Assembly (NCBI GenBank): GCA_965214415.1 | Contig: CBDCBQ010000003.1 | Location: 558,001 to 622,000, forward strand | Reading direction: 5' to 3' | Length of the DNA stretch: 64,000 bases | Source of the DNA: RH-AL1 sp965214415 | GTDB lineage: Bacteria > Pseudomonadota > Alphaproteobacteria > Rhizobiales > Beijerinckiaceae | Program-made: the position numbers and the translations under genes | Shown: positions 54,791 to 62,423 of the stretch, in pieces | How positions within the stretch are numbered: position 1 is the stretch's first letter | Layout of the letters: each line of letters starts with the position of its first letter | Notes under the pieces: model-generated | The model's database searches: none | The model's input: the letters and a program-made list of their open reading frames with translations, nothing else | What the model was told of the DNA's origin: nothing

Positions 54791-55302
54791 CGGACGCGCA
54801 CATGCGGCGGATGCGTCAGGCCCTGCCCAACCTTCAGGATTTGCGGTGGCAGGCACGGCGGCGGATATCCGTAGGGCGGGGGCGGACCTTCTGCGCCGCC
54901 GTCGCCGGGCAAGGGCCCATAGCCCGGATCGGGCCCATAGCCTGGGTCGAACCCTGCGGCGCCGAGGCCGAAGCTCGCCAACCCGATTCCGAGCCCGGCA
55001 AGGTCGTTGCCGTACCGCCTGCGCAACCCAAGACCATTGCGCGCGGGGCCATTGCCACGCCCGTCGATGCCACGCCCGTCGATGCCACGCCTGTCGATGC
55101 CGCGCCCTTCGCCGATGCCACGTCCAAGCCCGCCCGCTCGGGCCGCGATCGGAACGCGCAGCCCACCGGTAACCGGGACGTGCGGCACGATCGCTGAGGG
55201 CATCGCGCCGACAAGGGCGGCGCCGCGCGCGGCATGGGCGGGGGTGGCCGACGAAAGCCAAAGCCCCGCCAAAACAAAGGCAAACCCTGACGAAAGACGC
55301 AT
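54760..55302 (-). CDS. secreted glycine-rich repeat protein, function unknown
   Basis: 180 residues. Signal peptide 1-24 ('FAFVLAGLWLSSATPAHA'). The mature protein has a Gly/Arg/Ile repeat 'RGIDRRGIDGRGIDGRG', encoded by the 15-base DNA repeat at 55055-55099, then a Gly-Leu stretch and a Gly/Pro/Tyr-rich 'YGPDPGYGPLPGDGG' section, ending with two cysteines in the last 30 residues. Probably an exported, flexible surface protein. Overlaps rlmB tail-to-tail. Confidence 0.65.
   Translation of the reverse strand: MRLSSGFAFVLAGLWLSSATPAHAARGAALVGAMPSAIVPHVPVTGGLRVPIAARAGGLGRGIGEGRGIDRRGIDGRGIDGRGNGPARNGLGLRRRYGNDLAGLGIGLASFGLGAAGFDPGYGPDPGYGPLPGDGGAEGPPPPYGYPPPCLPPQILKVGQGLTHPPHVRVRYGVPACGGF
55055..55099 (+). 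repeat. three 15-base tandem repeats inside the Gly-rich protein gene
   Basis: Unit CCACGCCCGTCGATG repeated three times, the third with one substitution (C to T), followed by a decayed fourth copy. In frame on the minus strand it encodes G-I-D-G/R-R units, so copy-number change would alter the protein without a frameshift. Confidence 0.85.
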
Positions 55303-55527
55303 GAAAACTCCATCGACGCGACAAGGACGCTCGGCTAAAGGTCGCGCCCAATTAATTGGTGCGGGCTGCGTCGATCTGAGGCTAAGTGTCTCGGATCGGC
55401 ACGCGCTCGGAGGCGGCGCGACAGGGAGAACCATTGGCCGCAAGACTTGCGCCGATGGTGGATCGACCAATGGAAGAGTGGCTCGGCGTACGCTGGCCGT
55501 CTAAGAAAGAAACAATGGGAGACGGGT

Positions 55528-55851
55528 ATGGATGAGCAGGTCGACGGTGTGAGGGCCATCATGGCCAACCCGAGGTTCCAGGCGCTGGTGCGCGCGCGGT
55601 CGACCCTGGGGTGGTCGCTGACGGCGGTCATGTTCGTCGTCTACTTCGGCTTCATCCTTCTCGTGGCCTTCAATAAGAACGACGGTGCGATCCTGTCGAC
55701 GAAGGTCGGCGATGGACCCACCACGATCGCCATCGTCGCCGGAACCGGCATCCTCTTCTTCACCTTCCTGATCAACGCGTTCTACGTGATCGTCGCGAAC
55801 ACGAAGTTCGACCGCATGTCCCGCGAGCTGCGCGAGGAGATCGGCCAATGA
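55528..55851 (+). CDS. DUF485 membrane protein (ActP partner)
   Basis: 107 residues with two membrane helices ('GWSLTAVMFVVYFGFILLVAF' and 'IAIVAGTGILFFTFLINAFYVIVAN'), the DUF485 pattern with 'NPRFQALVRARSTLGW' at the start. Always found immediately before acetate symporter genes (YjcH in E. coli), as here with an ATGA overlap. GGGAGA site before ATG 55528; the upstream 225-base gap must hold the promoter. Confidence 0.92.
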   Translation: MDEQVDGVRAIMANPRFQALVRARSTLGWSLTAVMFVVYFGFILLVAFNKNDGAILSTKVGDGPTTIAIVAGTGILFFTFLINAFYVIVANTKFDRMSRELREEIGQ

Positions 55852-57500
55852 TCCGCGCCCTCCTTCTCGCCGCCACGACCCTGGCGGCCACCGTGACGAC
55901 CGCGCTCGCGGCGACCGACACGCCGACGCCCGCCGCCACCTCGGCCGCGCCGGACCCGACCTCGACGCTGAACTACAGCGCGATCGCGATGTTTTTCGTC
56001 TTCGTCGCGCTGACGCTTTACATCACCTATCGCGCGGCGCGCGCGACCAAGTCGGCGAACGACTTCTACGCCGCCGGCGGCGGCATCACCGCCACGCAGA
56101 ACGGCATGGCGATCGCCGGCGACTACATGTCCGCCGCATCGTTCCTCGGCATCTCCGACCTAGTCTACAAGTCGGGCTTCGATGGCCTGCTGTACTCGAT
56201 CGGCTTCATGGTCGGCTGGCCGATCCTGCTGTTCCTGATCGCCGAGCGGCTGCGCAACCTCGGCAAGTACACGTTCGCCGACGTCGCCTCGTTCCGCCTC
56301 GCGCAGACGCCGATACGCGTGCTCTCGGCCTTCGGCACGCTGTTTGTGGTCGCCCTTTATCTCATCGCGCAGATGGTCGGCGCCGGCGAACTCATCGTCG
56401 TGCTCTCGGCCAAGCACCTGCCCTACATCACCGCCGAGATCATCGTCGGCATCTTGATGATCACCTATGTCGCCTTCGGCGGCATGAAGGCGACGACCTG
56501 GGTGCAGATCATCAAGGCCGGGCTGCTCTTGTTCGGCGCGACGATCGTCGCCGGGATCGTGCTCTACAAGTTCGATTTCAGCCCCAACAAGATGTTCGCC
56601 GAGGCGATCGCCCATTCCGCGAAGAAGGACGCGATCATGGCGCCGGGCGGGTTCGTCAAGGATCCGATCTCCGGCATCTCGCTCGGCATGGCGCTGATGT
56701 TCGGCACCGCCGGCCTGCCGCACATCCTGATGCGCTTCTTCACGGTGAAGGATGCGGCGACCGCGCGTAAATCGGTGCTCGTGACGAGCGGGCTCGTCGG
56801 CTACTTCTACATCCTCACCTTCATCATCGGCTTCGGCGCCATCATCTTCGATCCGCCGAACACGGTGAAGAACATGGCGGCGGTGCGCCTCTCCGAGGTG
56901 GTCGGCGGCAACCTGCTGTTCGGCTTCATCGCGGCCGTCGCCTTCGCGACGATCCTCGCCGTCGTCGCCGGACTGACGCTGGCCGCCGCCTCGGCGATCA
57001 GCCACGACATCTACGCCAACGTTATCGCGCGCGGCCGGTCGGACAAGCACGAGGTCAAGATCTCGAAGGCCGCCGCGGTGGTGATCGGTATCGTCGCGAT
57101 CGGCCTCGGCGTTGTGTTCGAAGAGCAGAACGTCGCCTTCATGGTCGGCCTCGCCTTCGCGGTCGCGGCGTCGTGCAACTTCCCGGTGCTGCTGATGTCG
57201 CTGCTGTGGCGCGGCACGACGACGCTCGGCGCGGTGGTCGGCGGCACGCTCGGCCTCGTCAGCTCGGTCACGATGGTGACGCTGAGCCCGGCGTTCTGGG
57301 TGAAGTCGCTGCACCACAAGGCGGCGATCTTCCCCTACGACAACCCGGCGATCTTCTCGATCCCGCTGGCCTTCATCGGCATCTGGCTCGTGTCGACGCT
57401 CGACAAGAGCGCCCGCGCGGCCCGCGAGCGGGCTGCCTACGACGCCCAGTTCGTCCGCGCCGAGACCGGCATCGGCGCACTCGGCGTGCACGTGCACTGA
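55848..57500 (+). CDS. actP: cation/acetate symporter
   Basis: 550 residues, sodium:solute symporter family. Cleavable N-terminal signal, then about 13 helices with 'NDFYAAGGGITATQNGMAIAGDYMSAASFLG' (in parts), 'VALYLIAQMVGAGELI', 'ITYVAFGGMKATTWVQIIKA' and 'GTAGLPHILMRFFTV', all ActP hallmarks. Takes up acetate and other short carboxylates. Coupled to the DUF485 gene. Confidence 0.95.
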   Translation: MIRALLLAATTLAATVTTALAATDTPTPAATSAAPDPTSTLNYSAIAMFFVFVALTLYITYRAARATKSANDFYAAGGGITATQNGMAIAGDYMSAASFLGISDLVYKSGFDGLLYSIGFMVGWPILLFLIAERLRNLGKYTFADVASFRLAQTPIRVLSAFGTLFVVALYLIAQMVGAGELIVVLSAKHLPYITAEIIVGILMITYVAFGGMKATTWVQIIKAGLLLFGATIVAGIVLYKFDFSPNKMFAEAIAHSAKKDAIMAPGGFVKDPISGISLGMALMFGTAGLPHILMRFFTVKDAATARKSVLVTSGLVGYFYILTFIIGFGAIIFDPPNTVKNMAAVRLSEVVGGNLLFGFIAAVAFATILAVVAGLTLAAASAISHDIYANVIARGRSDKHEVKISKAAAVVIGIVAIGLGVVFEEQNVAFMVGLAFAVAASCNFPVLLMSLLWRGTTTLGAVVGGTLGLVSSVTMVTLSPAFWVKSLHHKAAIFPYDNPAIFSIPLAFIGIWLVSTLDKSARAARERAAYDAQFVRAETGIGALGVHVH

Positions 57501-57509
57501 CACTTCGTG

Positions 57510-57534
57510 TCCTCTCCCGCGACGCGGGGGAGGA
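57510..57534. terminator. bidirectional hairpin between actP and the YbdK-type gene
   Basis: Arms TCCTCTCCCGCG and CGCGGGGGAGGA pair over 12 positions (one G-U) around a single base, so the real loop is a few bases. It fills the 34-base gap between two convergent stops. No long T-run. Confidence 0.5.
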
Positions 57535-58656
57535 TCAGGCCGCCGTCTCCGCGGCGAGCGCGCCGACTACCGCGCGCATTGCGTCGCTCCCGTCGGCTCC
57601 GCCTTCGCGCGCGTGGGCATAGACCGCGAGCTGGCGGTCGGCGCTCGATCCCTCGTTGGCGATCGAGCGCGTTCGAGCGGCCCAATCGGCGCAGCCTAGC
57701 GCGGTCGCATCCTCCTCGACCAGTGCGAGCACGGCGTCGAGCTGAGCCGCGACGGAGACGACTGCACCCGTCGCCGCGTCGATGAAGCCCGCGCGGACGC
57801 CGAGCCGCTGCGCCTGCCAGATATTCTCGGCGGCGATCGCCCGCTCGACCGACCCGATCCCGGCATTTAGATCCGGTCGTCGCGCGACCGCGTGCACGAG
57901 GCAGCGGTAGAGCGCGGCGATCGCCAAGGCGTCCTCGACGCGCGTGCAGCTGTCGCAGATGCGCATTTCGAGCGTCGGGTACTTGTTCGACGGGCGGATC
58001 AGCCACCAGAGAAAGCTCGCGTTCTCCATCGCGCCCGCCGTCACGAGCCGCTCGACGAGCGTGTCGAATTCCGCCTCGCTCTCGAACAGCTCGGGCAGGC
58101 CCATGCGGGGCCATTCGGAAAAGACCGCGAGGCGCGTGCAGCGCAGGCCGCCGTCCTCGCCGCCCCAGAATGGCGACGAGGTCGACAGCGCGAGCAGCAG
58201 CGGCAGGAACGGGATCAGCCGGTTCATCAGGCGGACGCGGTCGATCGTTTCCGGGATCTCGACGTGGACATGCATCGCGCAGCACATCGAGCGGTGCGCG
58301 ATGATGCCGAACTGCGCTTCGAGTTGGCGGTAGCGCTCCTTGTCGGTGGTCTCCTGCCGCTCGAAGCTGCCGAGCGGATGGCTGCCGGCGGCGAAGATGG
58401 CCAGCCCGTGCTTGCCGGCCAGTTCGGCCAGCGCTTGGCGGGTCGCGCGCAACGTCGCGCAGGTGGCATCGGCGTCGGTGCCGGGCTTCGAGGCGAACTC
58501 GACCTGGCCTTTCAGAAGCTCGTGCTCGGCCGAGTCGATCCGCTCGGCCGCCACAGCGTGGAAACGGTCCATCGCCGCTTCGGGCGGGCTCGCGCCGGTC
58601 GCGGCGTCGGCGAGAAAGTACTCCTCCTCGATGCCGAACGCGTAAGTGTCGGCCAT
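57535..58656 (-). CDS. carboxylate-amine ligase, YbdK/GCS2 type
   Basis: 373 residues. Glutamate-cysteine ligase 2 family: 'FGIEEEYFLAD' N-terminal E-E-E motif, 'SHPLGSF', 'CCAMHVHVEIP', 'LRCTRLAVFSEWPRMGLP', 'TLEMRICDSCTRVEDALAIAALYRCLVH' (in parts). Weak gamma-glutamylcysteine synthase-like ligases of unknown true substrate. GGAG site before ATG 58656. Neighbours give no metabolic context. Confidence 0.88.
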   Translation of the reverse strand: MADTYAFGIEEEYFLADAATGASPPEAAMDRFHAVAAERIDSAEHELLKGQVEFASKPGTDADATCATLRATRQALAELAGKHGLAIFAAGSHPLGSFERQETTDKERYRQLEAQFGIIAHRSMCCAMHVHVEIPETIDRVRLMNRLIPFLPLLLALSTSSPFWGGEDGGLRCTRLAVFSEWPRMGLPELFESEAEFDTLVERLVTAGAMENASFLWWLIRPSNKYPTLEMRICDSCTRVEDALAIAALYRCLVHAVARRPDLNAGIGSVERAIAAENIWQAQRLGVRAGFIDAATGAVVSVAAQLDAVLALVEEDATALGCADWAARTRSIANEGSSADRQLAVYAHAREGGADGSDAMRAVVGALAAETAA

Positions 58657-58868
58657 TGCAGGCTCCGTTTCGCGGGCCCGTCATGCAATCGCGGCGGGCG
58701 TGTTATGCGGACGCGCGTTGCAAGATAGGGTCCATCGGCAACGCGCACGAAAGCCCAGCATGACCCGCGAAAGCCGGCGCCTTTGATCGCTGCGGTCGTC
58801 GTGCCGCCGCCGCTGCGATGGTTTGGGTGAGTTCGGGCGGTTCGATGAAGTGATGAGATCGATGCGGC

Positions 58869-59135
58869 CTGTCGCGATTGATCGTCCTGTTCTCGGATGG
58901 TACGGGCAACAGCGCGTCCAAGACGACAACGTCCGGCACACCGATCAGCGCTCGATCTGGACCAGCCCATCCGAGGCACTTGTCTTCAGGTCGCCCACTA
59001 CCAGGACGGGTGTCGGCACCGAGACCATCGAGCTTGTTGGCTCTGAGTGGTGGCGCCTTCGGCTTTGGCGTAATGGTCGATGTGCGCGCTCTACACCTTT
59101 CTCTGCCGCAATTACTGGCTCGGCGACAACGCGCC
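58869..59135 (+). pseudogene. DUF2235 (alpha/beta-hydrolase, T6SS-effector-like) gene remnant with several frameshifts
   Basis: Fragments of one family are readable only by changing frame: 'IVLFSDGTGNSASK' at 58878, 'ALDLDQPIRGTCLQVAHYQDG' about 58953-59014, 'VGTET' just after, 'LALSGGAFGFGVMVDVRAL' about 59037-59090 and 'YTFLCRNYWLGDNA' about 59088-59128. The order matches the start of DUF2235 proteins, but the 'GFSRGA' nucleophile region and the rest are missing. At least four frameshifts plus a 3' truncation. The rest of 58657-59224 holds only an 8-base GC hairpin (59192-59218). Confidence 0.8.
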
Positions 59136-59224
59136 AAAATGGTGTGTCTCGGCCCGTCGGTGACAGGGTGCATCACGTTTCGCGCTGCTCGCCGCCGGCC
59201 GCCTGATGAAGCCGGCGGTCAGTT

Positions 59225-59959
59225 TCAGGCCTTGCACACGCCGAGCCGCCCGAGCGCCGGCAGCTTCACGGCTGGTCGCCGCAGGTCGAGCCCGGCGACG
59301 AAGCCGAGCAGGTTGAGCTCGATGCCCTCGATCCAGCCGATCGTCACGCCGAGATAGCCGCCGAGGTTGAGGCGCAGCCCGGTGCCGGACGGGGTGCGGC
59401 CGATCCAGCGGCCGTCATAGGGAAAATCCTTGCCGATCGCCGTCGGCGGCAGGCTTGCGCGCATCTCGGGCACGGCATCCATCACGGCGGCGACGAACGT
59501 GTTGGAGTTTGGCCCCGGCCACGCCCGATAATCGCCGGGGTGGGGGTAACGGTAATTCTCGACCGCCGCATCGATGCGCGTCAGCATCCCCGCCGCCGCT
59601 TCGCCGTCCGCGGCGAAGACGAGCTCCGGCGCCGCGCCGAACCAGCGCCCGTCTGGCTCGAACCGGTCGACGGAGATCGGCGTGCCCCAGGCCGTGTAGT
59701 CGAAGCGCCGGTAAGGGGCCGCGCCCGCCGGCTTGACCACGAGCCAGCAGTGCGACGCGACGATCCCGCGCCAGCTCACCGTGCGCGCGGCGAAGATGCG
59801 CACCAGCGCCTCGGGATGCAGCGCGGCCGGCGGCAACAGTCCGGCGCTCGAGCGGTCCGCCAGGTGCCACGCGACACCCCGCGTGCGCCTCGCGTGGAGC
59901 ACGATGCCGACCAGGATGGGGGCGACGAAGAGGAGCGAGAACAGGAGAAGGAGGAGCAC
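59225..59959 (-). CDS. DUF3750 protein, membrane-anchored
   Basis: 244 residues from the GTG at 59959 (AGGA eight bases before); an ATG at 60028 would add 23 non-typical residues. N-terminal hydrophobic helix 'LLLLLFSLLFVAPILVGIVL' then the DUF3750 domain: 'WHLADRSSAGLLPPA', 'WRGIVASHCWLVVKPAGAAPYRRFDYTAWG' (in parts), 'YRAWPGPNSNTFVAAVM' with a possible catalytic-like Asn/Thr, and 'GGYLGVTIGWIEGIELNLLG'. Function unknown; inner-membrane or periplasmic. Confidence 0.82.
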   Translation of the reverse strand: MLLLLLFSLLFVAPILVGIVLHARRTRGVAWHLADRSSAGLLPPAALHPEALVRIFAARTVSWRGIVASHCWLVVKPAGAAPYRRFDYTAWGTPISVDRFEPDGRWFGAAPELVFAADGEAAAGMLTRIDAAVENYRYPHPGDYRAWPGPNSNTFVAAVMDAVPEMRASLPPTAIGKDFPYDGRWIGRTPSGTGLRLNLGGYLGVTIGWIEGIELNLLGFVAGLDLRRPAVKLPALGRLGVCKA

Positions 59960-60045
59960 GGGGCGGTCCTGGTGTGGATCGCAGATGTAGGAGTGAGTCC
60001 GCGCCGCGCAACGGCGTGGGCGAGGCATTTCGCGGCGCCAGGGCC

Positions 60046-60136
60046 TTACAGCTTCGGCAGGTAATCCTCGTCTTCCAGCTGGGCGAGGGTGAATGGCGGC
60101 TCGGCGGGAACGGCCGATGGCGGCAAGCACGCCTGT
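60046..60136 (-). other. orphan C-terminal coding-like fragment
   Basis: On the minus strand a 29-codon stretch without start codon reads '..PAEPPFTLAQLEDEDYLPKL' and ends in TAA; an in-frame stop lies just upstream. Its composition is protein-like and acidic, unlike the flanking noise, and it may be the tail of a deleted gene. Origin not recognised. Confidence 0.3.
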
Positions 60137-60222
60137 CATGTCGCGGCCCCCGCCTTCAAGTCGGCGCGCCTCGACGCGGCTCGCATGGACGCGTAAGTGT
60201 CGCGCGACGAGGGAGCATCGAG

Positions 60223-60459
60223 ATGGCGGACGAGAGGCGAAGGCGGCCGCTGGGCGTGATGGACGCCGCGGAAGCCGTGTTCAAGCCGGCGGCACCCAAG
60301 ATCGAGGCCGCGCCGAAGTCGACGCCTGCGGCCATCCCCGGCGCGCGCGAGACCGTATCGCTGCGCATCGACAAGGACGTGCTCGATCACTTCCAGGAGC
60401 AGGGCCCCGGCTGGCAGGACCGGCTCAACGCGACCTTGCGCGCCGCGATCGGGCTGTAG
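60223..60459 (+). CDS. BrnA-like antitoxin domain protein, no toxin partner
   Basis: 78 residues. The C-terminal half 'ETVSLRIDKDVLDHFQEQGPGWQDRLNATLRAAIG' (in parts) is the ribbon-helix-helix-type BrnA domain; the N-terminus is Ala/Pro/Lys linker. BrnA normally follows the toxin BrnT and represses the operon, but no BrnT-like frame lies upstream, where the region is non-coding. It may be a remnant or a solitary regulator. ATG 60223. Confidence 0.75.
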   Translation: MADERRRRPLGVMDAAEAVFKPAAPKIEAAPKSTPAAIPGARETVSLRIDKDVLDHFQEQGPGWQDRLNATLRAAIGL

Positions 60460-60493
60460 CCGCGCCCATCTGGCGGGATGGCGGGCCCGAGCG

Positions 60494-60643
60494 TCAGCCC
60501 GCCTTCCTTGGCTTCCGCGGCGCTTTTGCGGGTTGGGATACGTCGGCTTCCGCCGGATGCGCAGGCGGCTCGCGCTCGGGTAAGGCCGGCGTCGCCGCCT
60601 TCTTCGGCTTCGCGTCGGGGGCGACATCGGTGAAACGGATCAT
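60494..60643 (-). CDS. 49-residue Lys/Pro/Ala-rich small protein
   Basis: ATG 60643 to TGA, 49 residues: 'MIRFTDVAPDAKPKKAATPA' then a Pro/Glu/Ala-rich part and a basic 'APRKPRKAG' end. No hydrophobic segment. Short but with strongly biased codon-position composition typical of coding sequence in this genome. Function unknown; histone-H1-like composition. Confidence 0.5.
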   Translation of the reverse strand: MIRFTDVAPDAKPKKAATPALPEREPPAHPAEADVSQPAKAPRKPRKAG

Positions 60644-60743
60644 GGACTTCTTCCTTGCCGGTCGCGCGGATCTGGAATCGGCGTCCGGCCCTGGTGGACG
60701 ACCTTTCGGCTCGCCACAACTGCTGGCGGCCGGCGCCCAGCAC

Positions 60744-61256
60744 CTAGCATGATCCAGGGTGCCGCAGCCGTTTGGCGCGATCGCGCAGAAGCTCGACGAA
60801 TTGTCCGCCCGCGCTCCGATCGGCTTCGATCTCGAGCCAGGGGATCAGGCCAGGTCGGCCCTGGCCCCACCGACGGATCTGGGTTCTGTCGTCGGTGATC
60901 ACCAAGTCGGTCATGGCGAGTGCAACGAGGTGCAGGTCGGTGCGATGGCGCGGCGGCGGGGGGCTGGTCCCGCGCCCCTCCAACTCGGCGCTATCGACGT
61001 CGTCGAGGTCGGCGTCTCGCGTCTCGTCCATCAGGACGCGCCGCTCGCAGCGCTCCAGCAGCCGGCGGATCAGAGACTTGACGGAGGGCGGCACGTAAAC
61101 GTGGTCGAGCGCGCGGCGATACTCGATCTCGAGTTCTGGCGTGACGGCGAGTTGAAACTCGCTGCCGGCCAGCTCCTTGGTCGGATCGACGTTGATCAGC
61201 GCCAGACGATTGACGGCGCAGCTGTCGATGAAGACCCCGAACACGTTCAGCTCCAC
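60744..61256 (-). CDS. PIN-like domain protein, copy 1
   Basis: 170 residues from GTG 61256. Acidic positions expected of a PIN nuclease: Asp in 'GVFIDSCAVNRLALINVDPTKEL' (in parts), Glu in 'LEIEYRRAL', and 'RTDLHLVALAMTDLVITDDRTQIRRWG'. Paralogous to the gene at 62424-62975 over nearly its full length except a variable central loop. A longer frame to ATG 61292 reads out-of-frame through a decayed nrdJ tail, so the GTG homologous to copy 2 is chosen. Likely RNase or toxin; unproven. Confidence 0.7.
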   Translation of the reverse strand: MELNVFGVFIDSCAVNRLALINVDPTKELAGSEFQLAVTPELEIEYRRALDHVYVPPSVKSLIRRLLERCERRVLMDETRDADLDDVDSAELEGRGTSPPPPRHRTDLHLVALAMTDLVITDDRTQIRRWGQGRPGLIPWLEIEADRSAGGQFVELLRDRAKRLRHPGSC

Positions 61257-61323
61257 CCTCTCGTCGCGCGGCAGGTGTCGCATGTCGGGCACGTCCCGTC
61301 GCGCGATCCGGAAAATCCGTGCA
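61247..61323 (-). pseudogene. decayed 3' tail of a second nrdJ (zinc-ribbon remnant)
   Basis: On the minus strand, one frame gives 'DGTCPTCDTCRATRGWS' then stop, matching the real nrdJ end 'NGTCLKCDTCGGTSGCS'. A one-base deletion just upstream breaks the frame before 'CTDFPDR', which aligns with 'CGNFTLV'. The stop overlaps the PIN copy 1 GTG exactly as the true nrdJ stop overlaps PIN copy 2. Confidence 0.75.
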
Positions 61324-61343
61324 CATCGAATGCGGATTTTGCG

Positions 61344-61787
61344 TCAGGATGCGTCATGCGTCAGCCTAGGGTGCTCCCGCCGGAGCGGCTCCACGGGCGG
61401 CTGGGTGGCGCGGCGCAGGGGTGCCTCGTCGGTCATGATGTTGCGGCTGGCGAACTCCGGCGGGCTCGTGAACGTGAGGTATTCCATCAGCGCGGGATCG
61501 CCCTCGCCGACCGGCCACCAGGGCATGGCGAGATACCGGTCGCGGCTCTTGATCCAGGCCGGCGGGCGCCAGGGAGCCCAGCGCTTGAAGAGATATTCGG
61601 CGATGCCGCCGACGAGCGCGTCATAGCGCGGGTCGGTAAAACGCGGCGGCTCGTCGGCCAGCATCGGCACGCGCGCTTGGATATCGCGGGCGAGGTAGTA
61701 CGATTGCAGGAACTCGCCGACGGCCTTGTCGAACGGCTCACCCGCCTGTGCGCGGCGGCAGGCCTCGGCCAGCGTAGTGGGGCGCAT
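61344..61787 (-). CDS. antitoxin-like partner of the nucleotidyltransferase
   Basis: 147 residues. Layout 'LAEACRRAQAGEPFDKAVGEFLQSYYL' helix, 'DPRYDALVGGIAEYLFKRW', 'PAW', 'MPWWPV....LMEYLTFTSPPEFASRNIMT' is the pattern of small proteins co-encoded with DUF6036/AbiEii-like nucleotidyltransferases. Its ATG (61787) lies 50 bases inside the nucleotidyltransferase gene, indicating coupled translation. Role as antitoxin inferred from partnership. Confidence 0.6.
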   Translation of the reverse strand: MRPTTLAEACRRAQAGEPFDKAVGEFLQSYYLARDIQARVPMLADEPPRFTDPRYDALVGGIAEYLFKRWAPWRPPAWIKSRDRYLAMPWWPVGEGDPALMEYLTFTSPPEFASRNIMTDEAPLRRATQPPVEPLRREHPRLTHDAS

Positions 61788-62379
61788 CGATGCTCTTCGC
61801 CTCCGCGCTCGGGGTGAGGTGCTTCAGCAGGAAACGCTGCTTGGCCGTATCCTGCGCCGACGCCGGGAAATAGCGCGCGAGAACTTGCATCGCGGCGTCG
61901 GCCGAGTCGATCCCAATGACGCGCATCAACTGAAAGATGTCGTCGGTCTCCTTGGCGCCCTTCACCGCGTCGGTCGTGCGCATCGCCTTCAGCTTGAGGG
62001 CGAGCATGTATTCGGCGCACGGCACGATGACGGAGAGGCCGATCGGACCGACGCGGGGGTAGGTGCCGTACTCGTGGTGGTCCGATGCCGTCGTCGCGAG
62101 CGGGCTGAGGTGGAAGGTGACCGCCTCGTTCAGCCACTCGTCAGACCAACCTCTTTCCCGCGCCACGCGGGCGACGACATCATTGAGCCAGTCCGGCCAA
62201 TCGCCGATTTCGGCGATATCGACATCCTCCGTGGCAAAACGAAAGTTGCCGGCGAGCATCAGGGCGCCACCGCCGTAGATCGCGAGCGTGAGGCGCGTGC
62301 CGTTCGCTGTTGCGGCGGTGCCTATGGCGTCGAGGGCCTCGGTCAGGCCGAGGCGGTCGAAGGGTTTTTCCATTGTCAT
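61738..62379 (-). CDS. nucleotidyltransferase of DUF6036/AbiEii-like type
   Basis: 213 residues. N-terminal 'LAIYGGGALMLAGNFRFATEDVDI' has the nucleotidyltransferase G-G-x-A...T-x-D-x-D motif with both acidic residues; the rest is helical ('YMLALKLKAMRT', 'DDIFQLMRVIGI'). AbiEii/MenT-like enzymes of this fold modify tRNA or proteins as toxins. ATG 62379 chosen; GTG 62385 is possible. Ends inside the partner gene. Confidence 0.75.
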   Translation of the reverse strand: MTMEKPFDRLGLTEALDAIGTAATANGTRLTLAIYGGGALMLAGNFRFATEDVDIAEIGDWPDWLNDVVARVARERGWSDEWLNEAVTFHLSPLATTASDHHEYGTYPRVGPIGLSVIVPCAEYMLALKLKAMRTTDAVKGAKETDDIFQLMRVIGIDSADAAMQVLARYFPASAQDTAKQRFLLKHLTPSAEAKSIDAPHYAGRGLPPRTGG

Positions 62380-62423
62380 AGCCACTGCAGGAAATTAGAG
62401 ACTTTTTGCGGGCCGCGCGATGT

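Noticed and set aside
56160..57503. 447-codon minus-strand open frame opposite actP
   Set aside because: Antisense shadow: Asp/Arg/Glu/His-rich, no hydrophobic or domain pattern, fully inside actP.
59192..59218. 8-base GC inverted repeat near the DUF3750 stop as terminator
   Set aside because: The arms pair perfectly but no T-run follows on either strand; left only as a mention.
61257..61292. N-terminal extension of PIN copy 1 to the ATG at 61292
   Set aside because: Those codons are an out-of-frame reading of the decayed nrdJ zinc-ribbon tail; copy 2 lacks any equivalent and begins at the homologous GTG.
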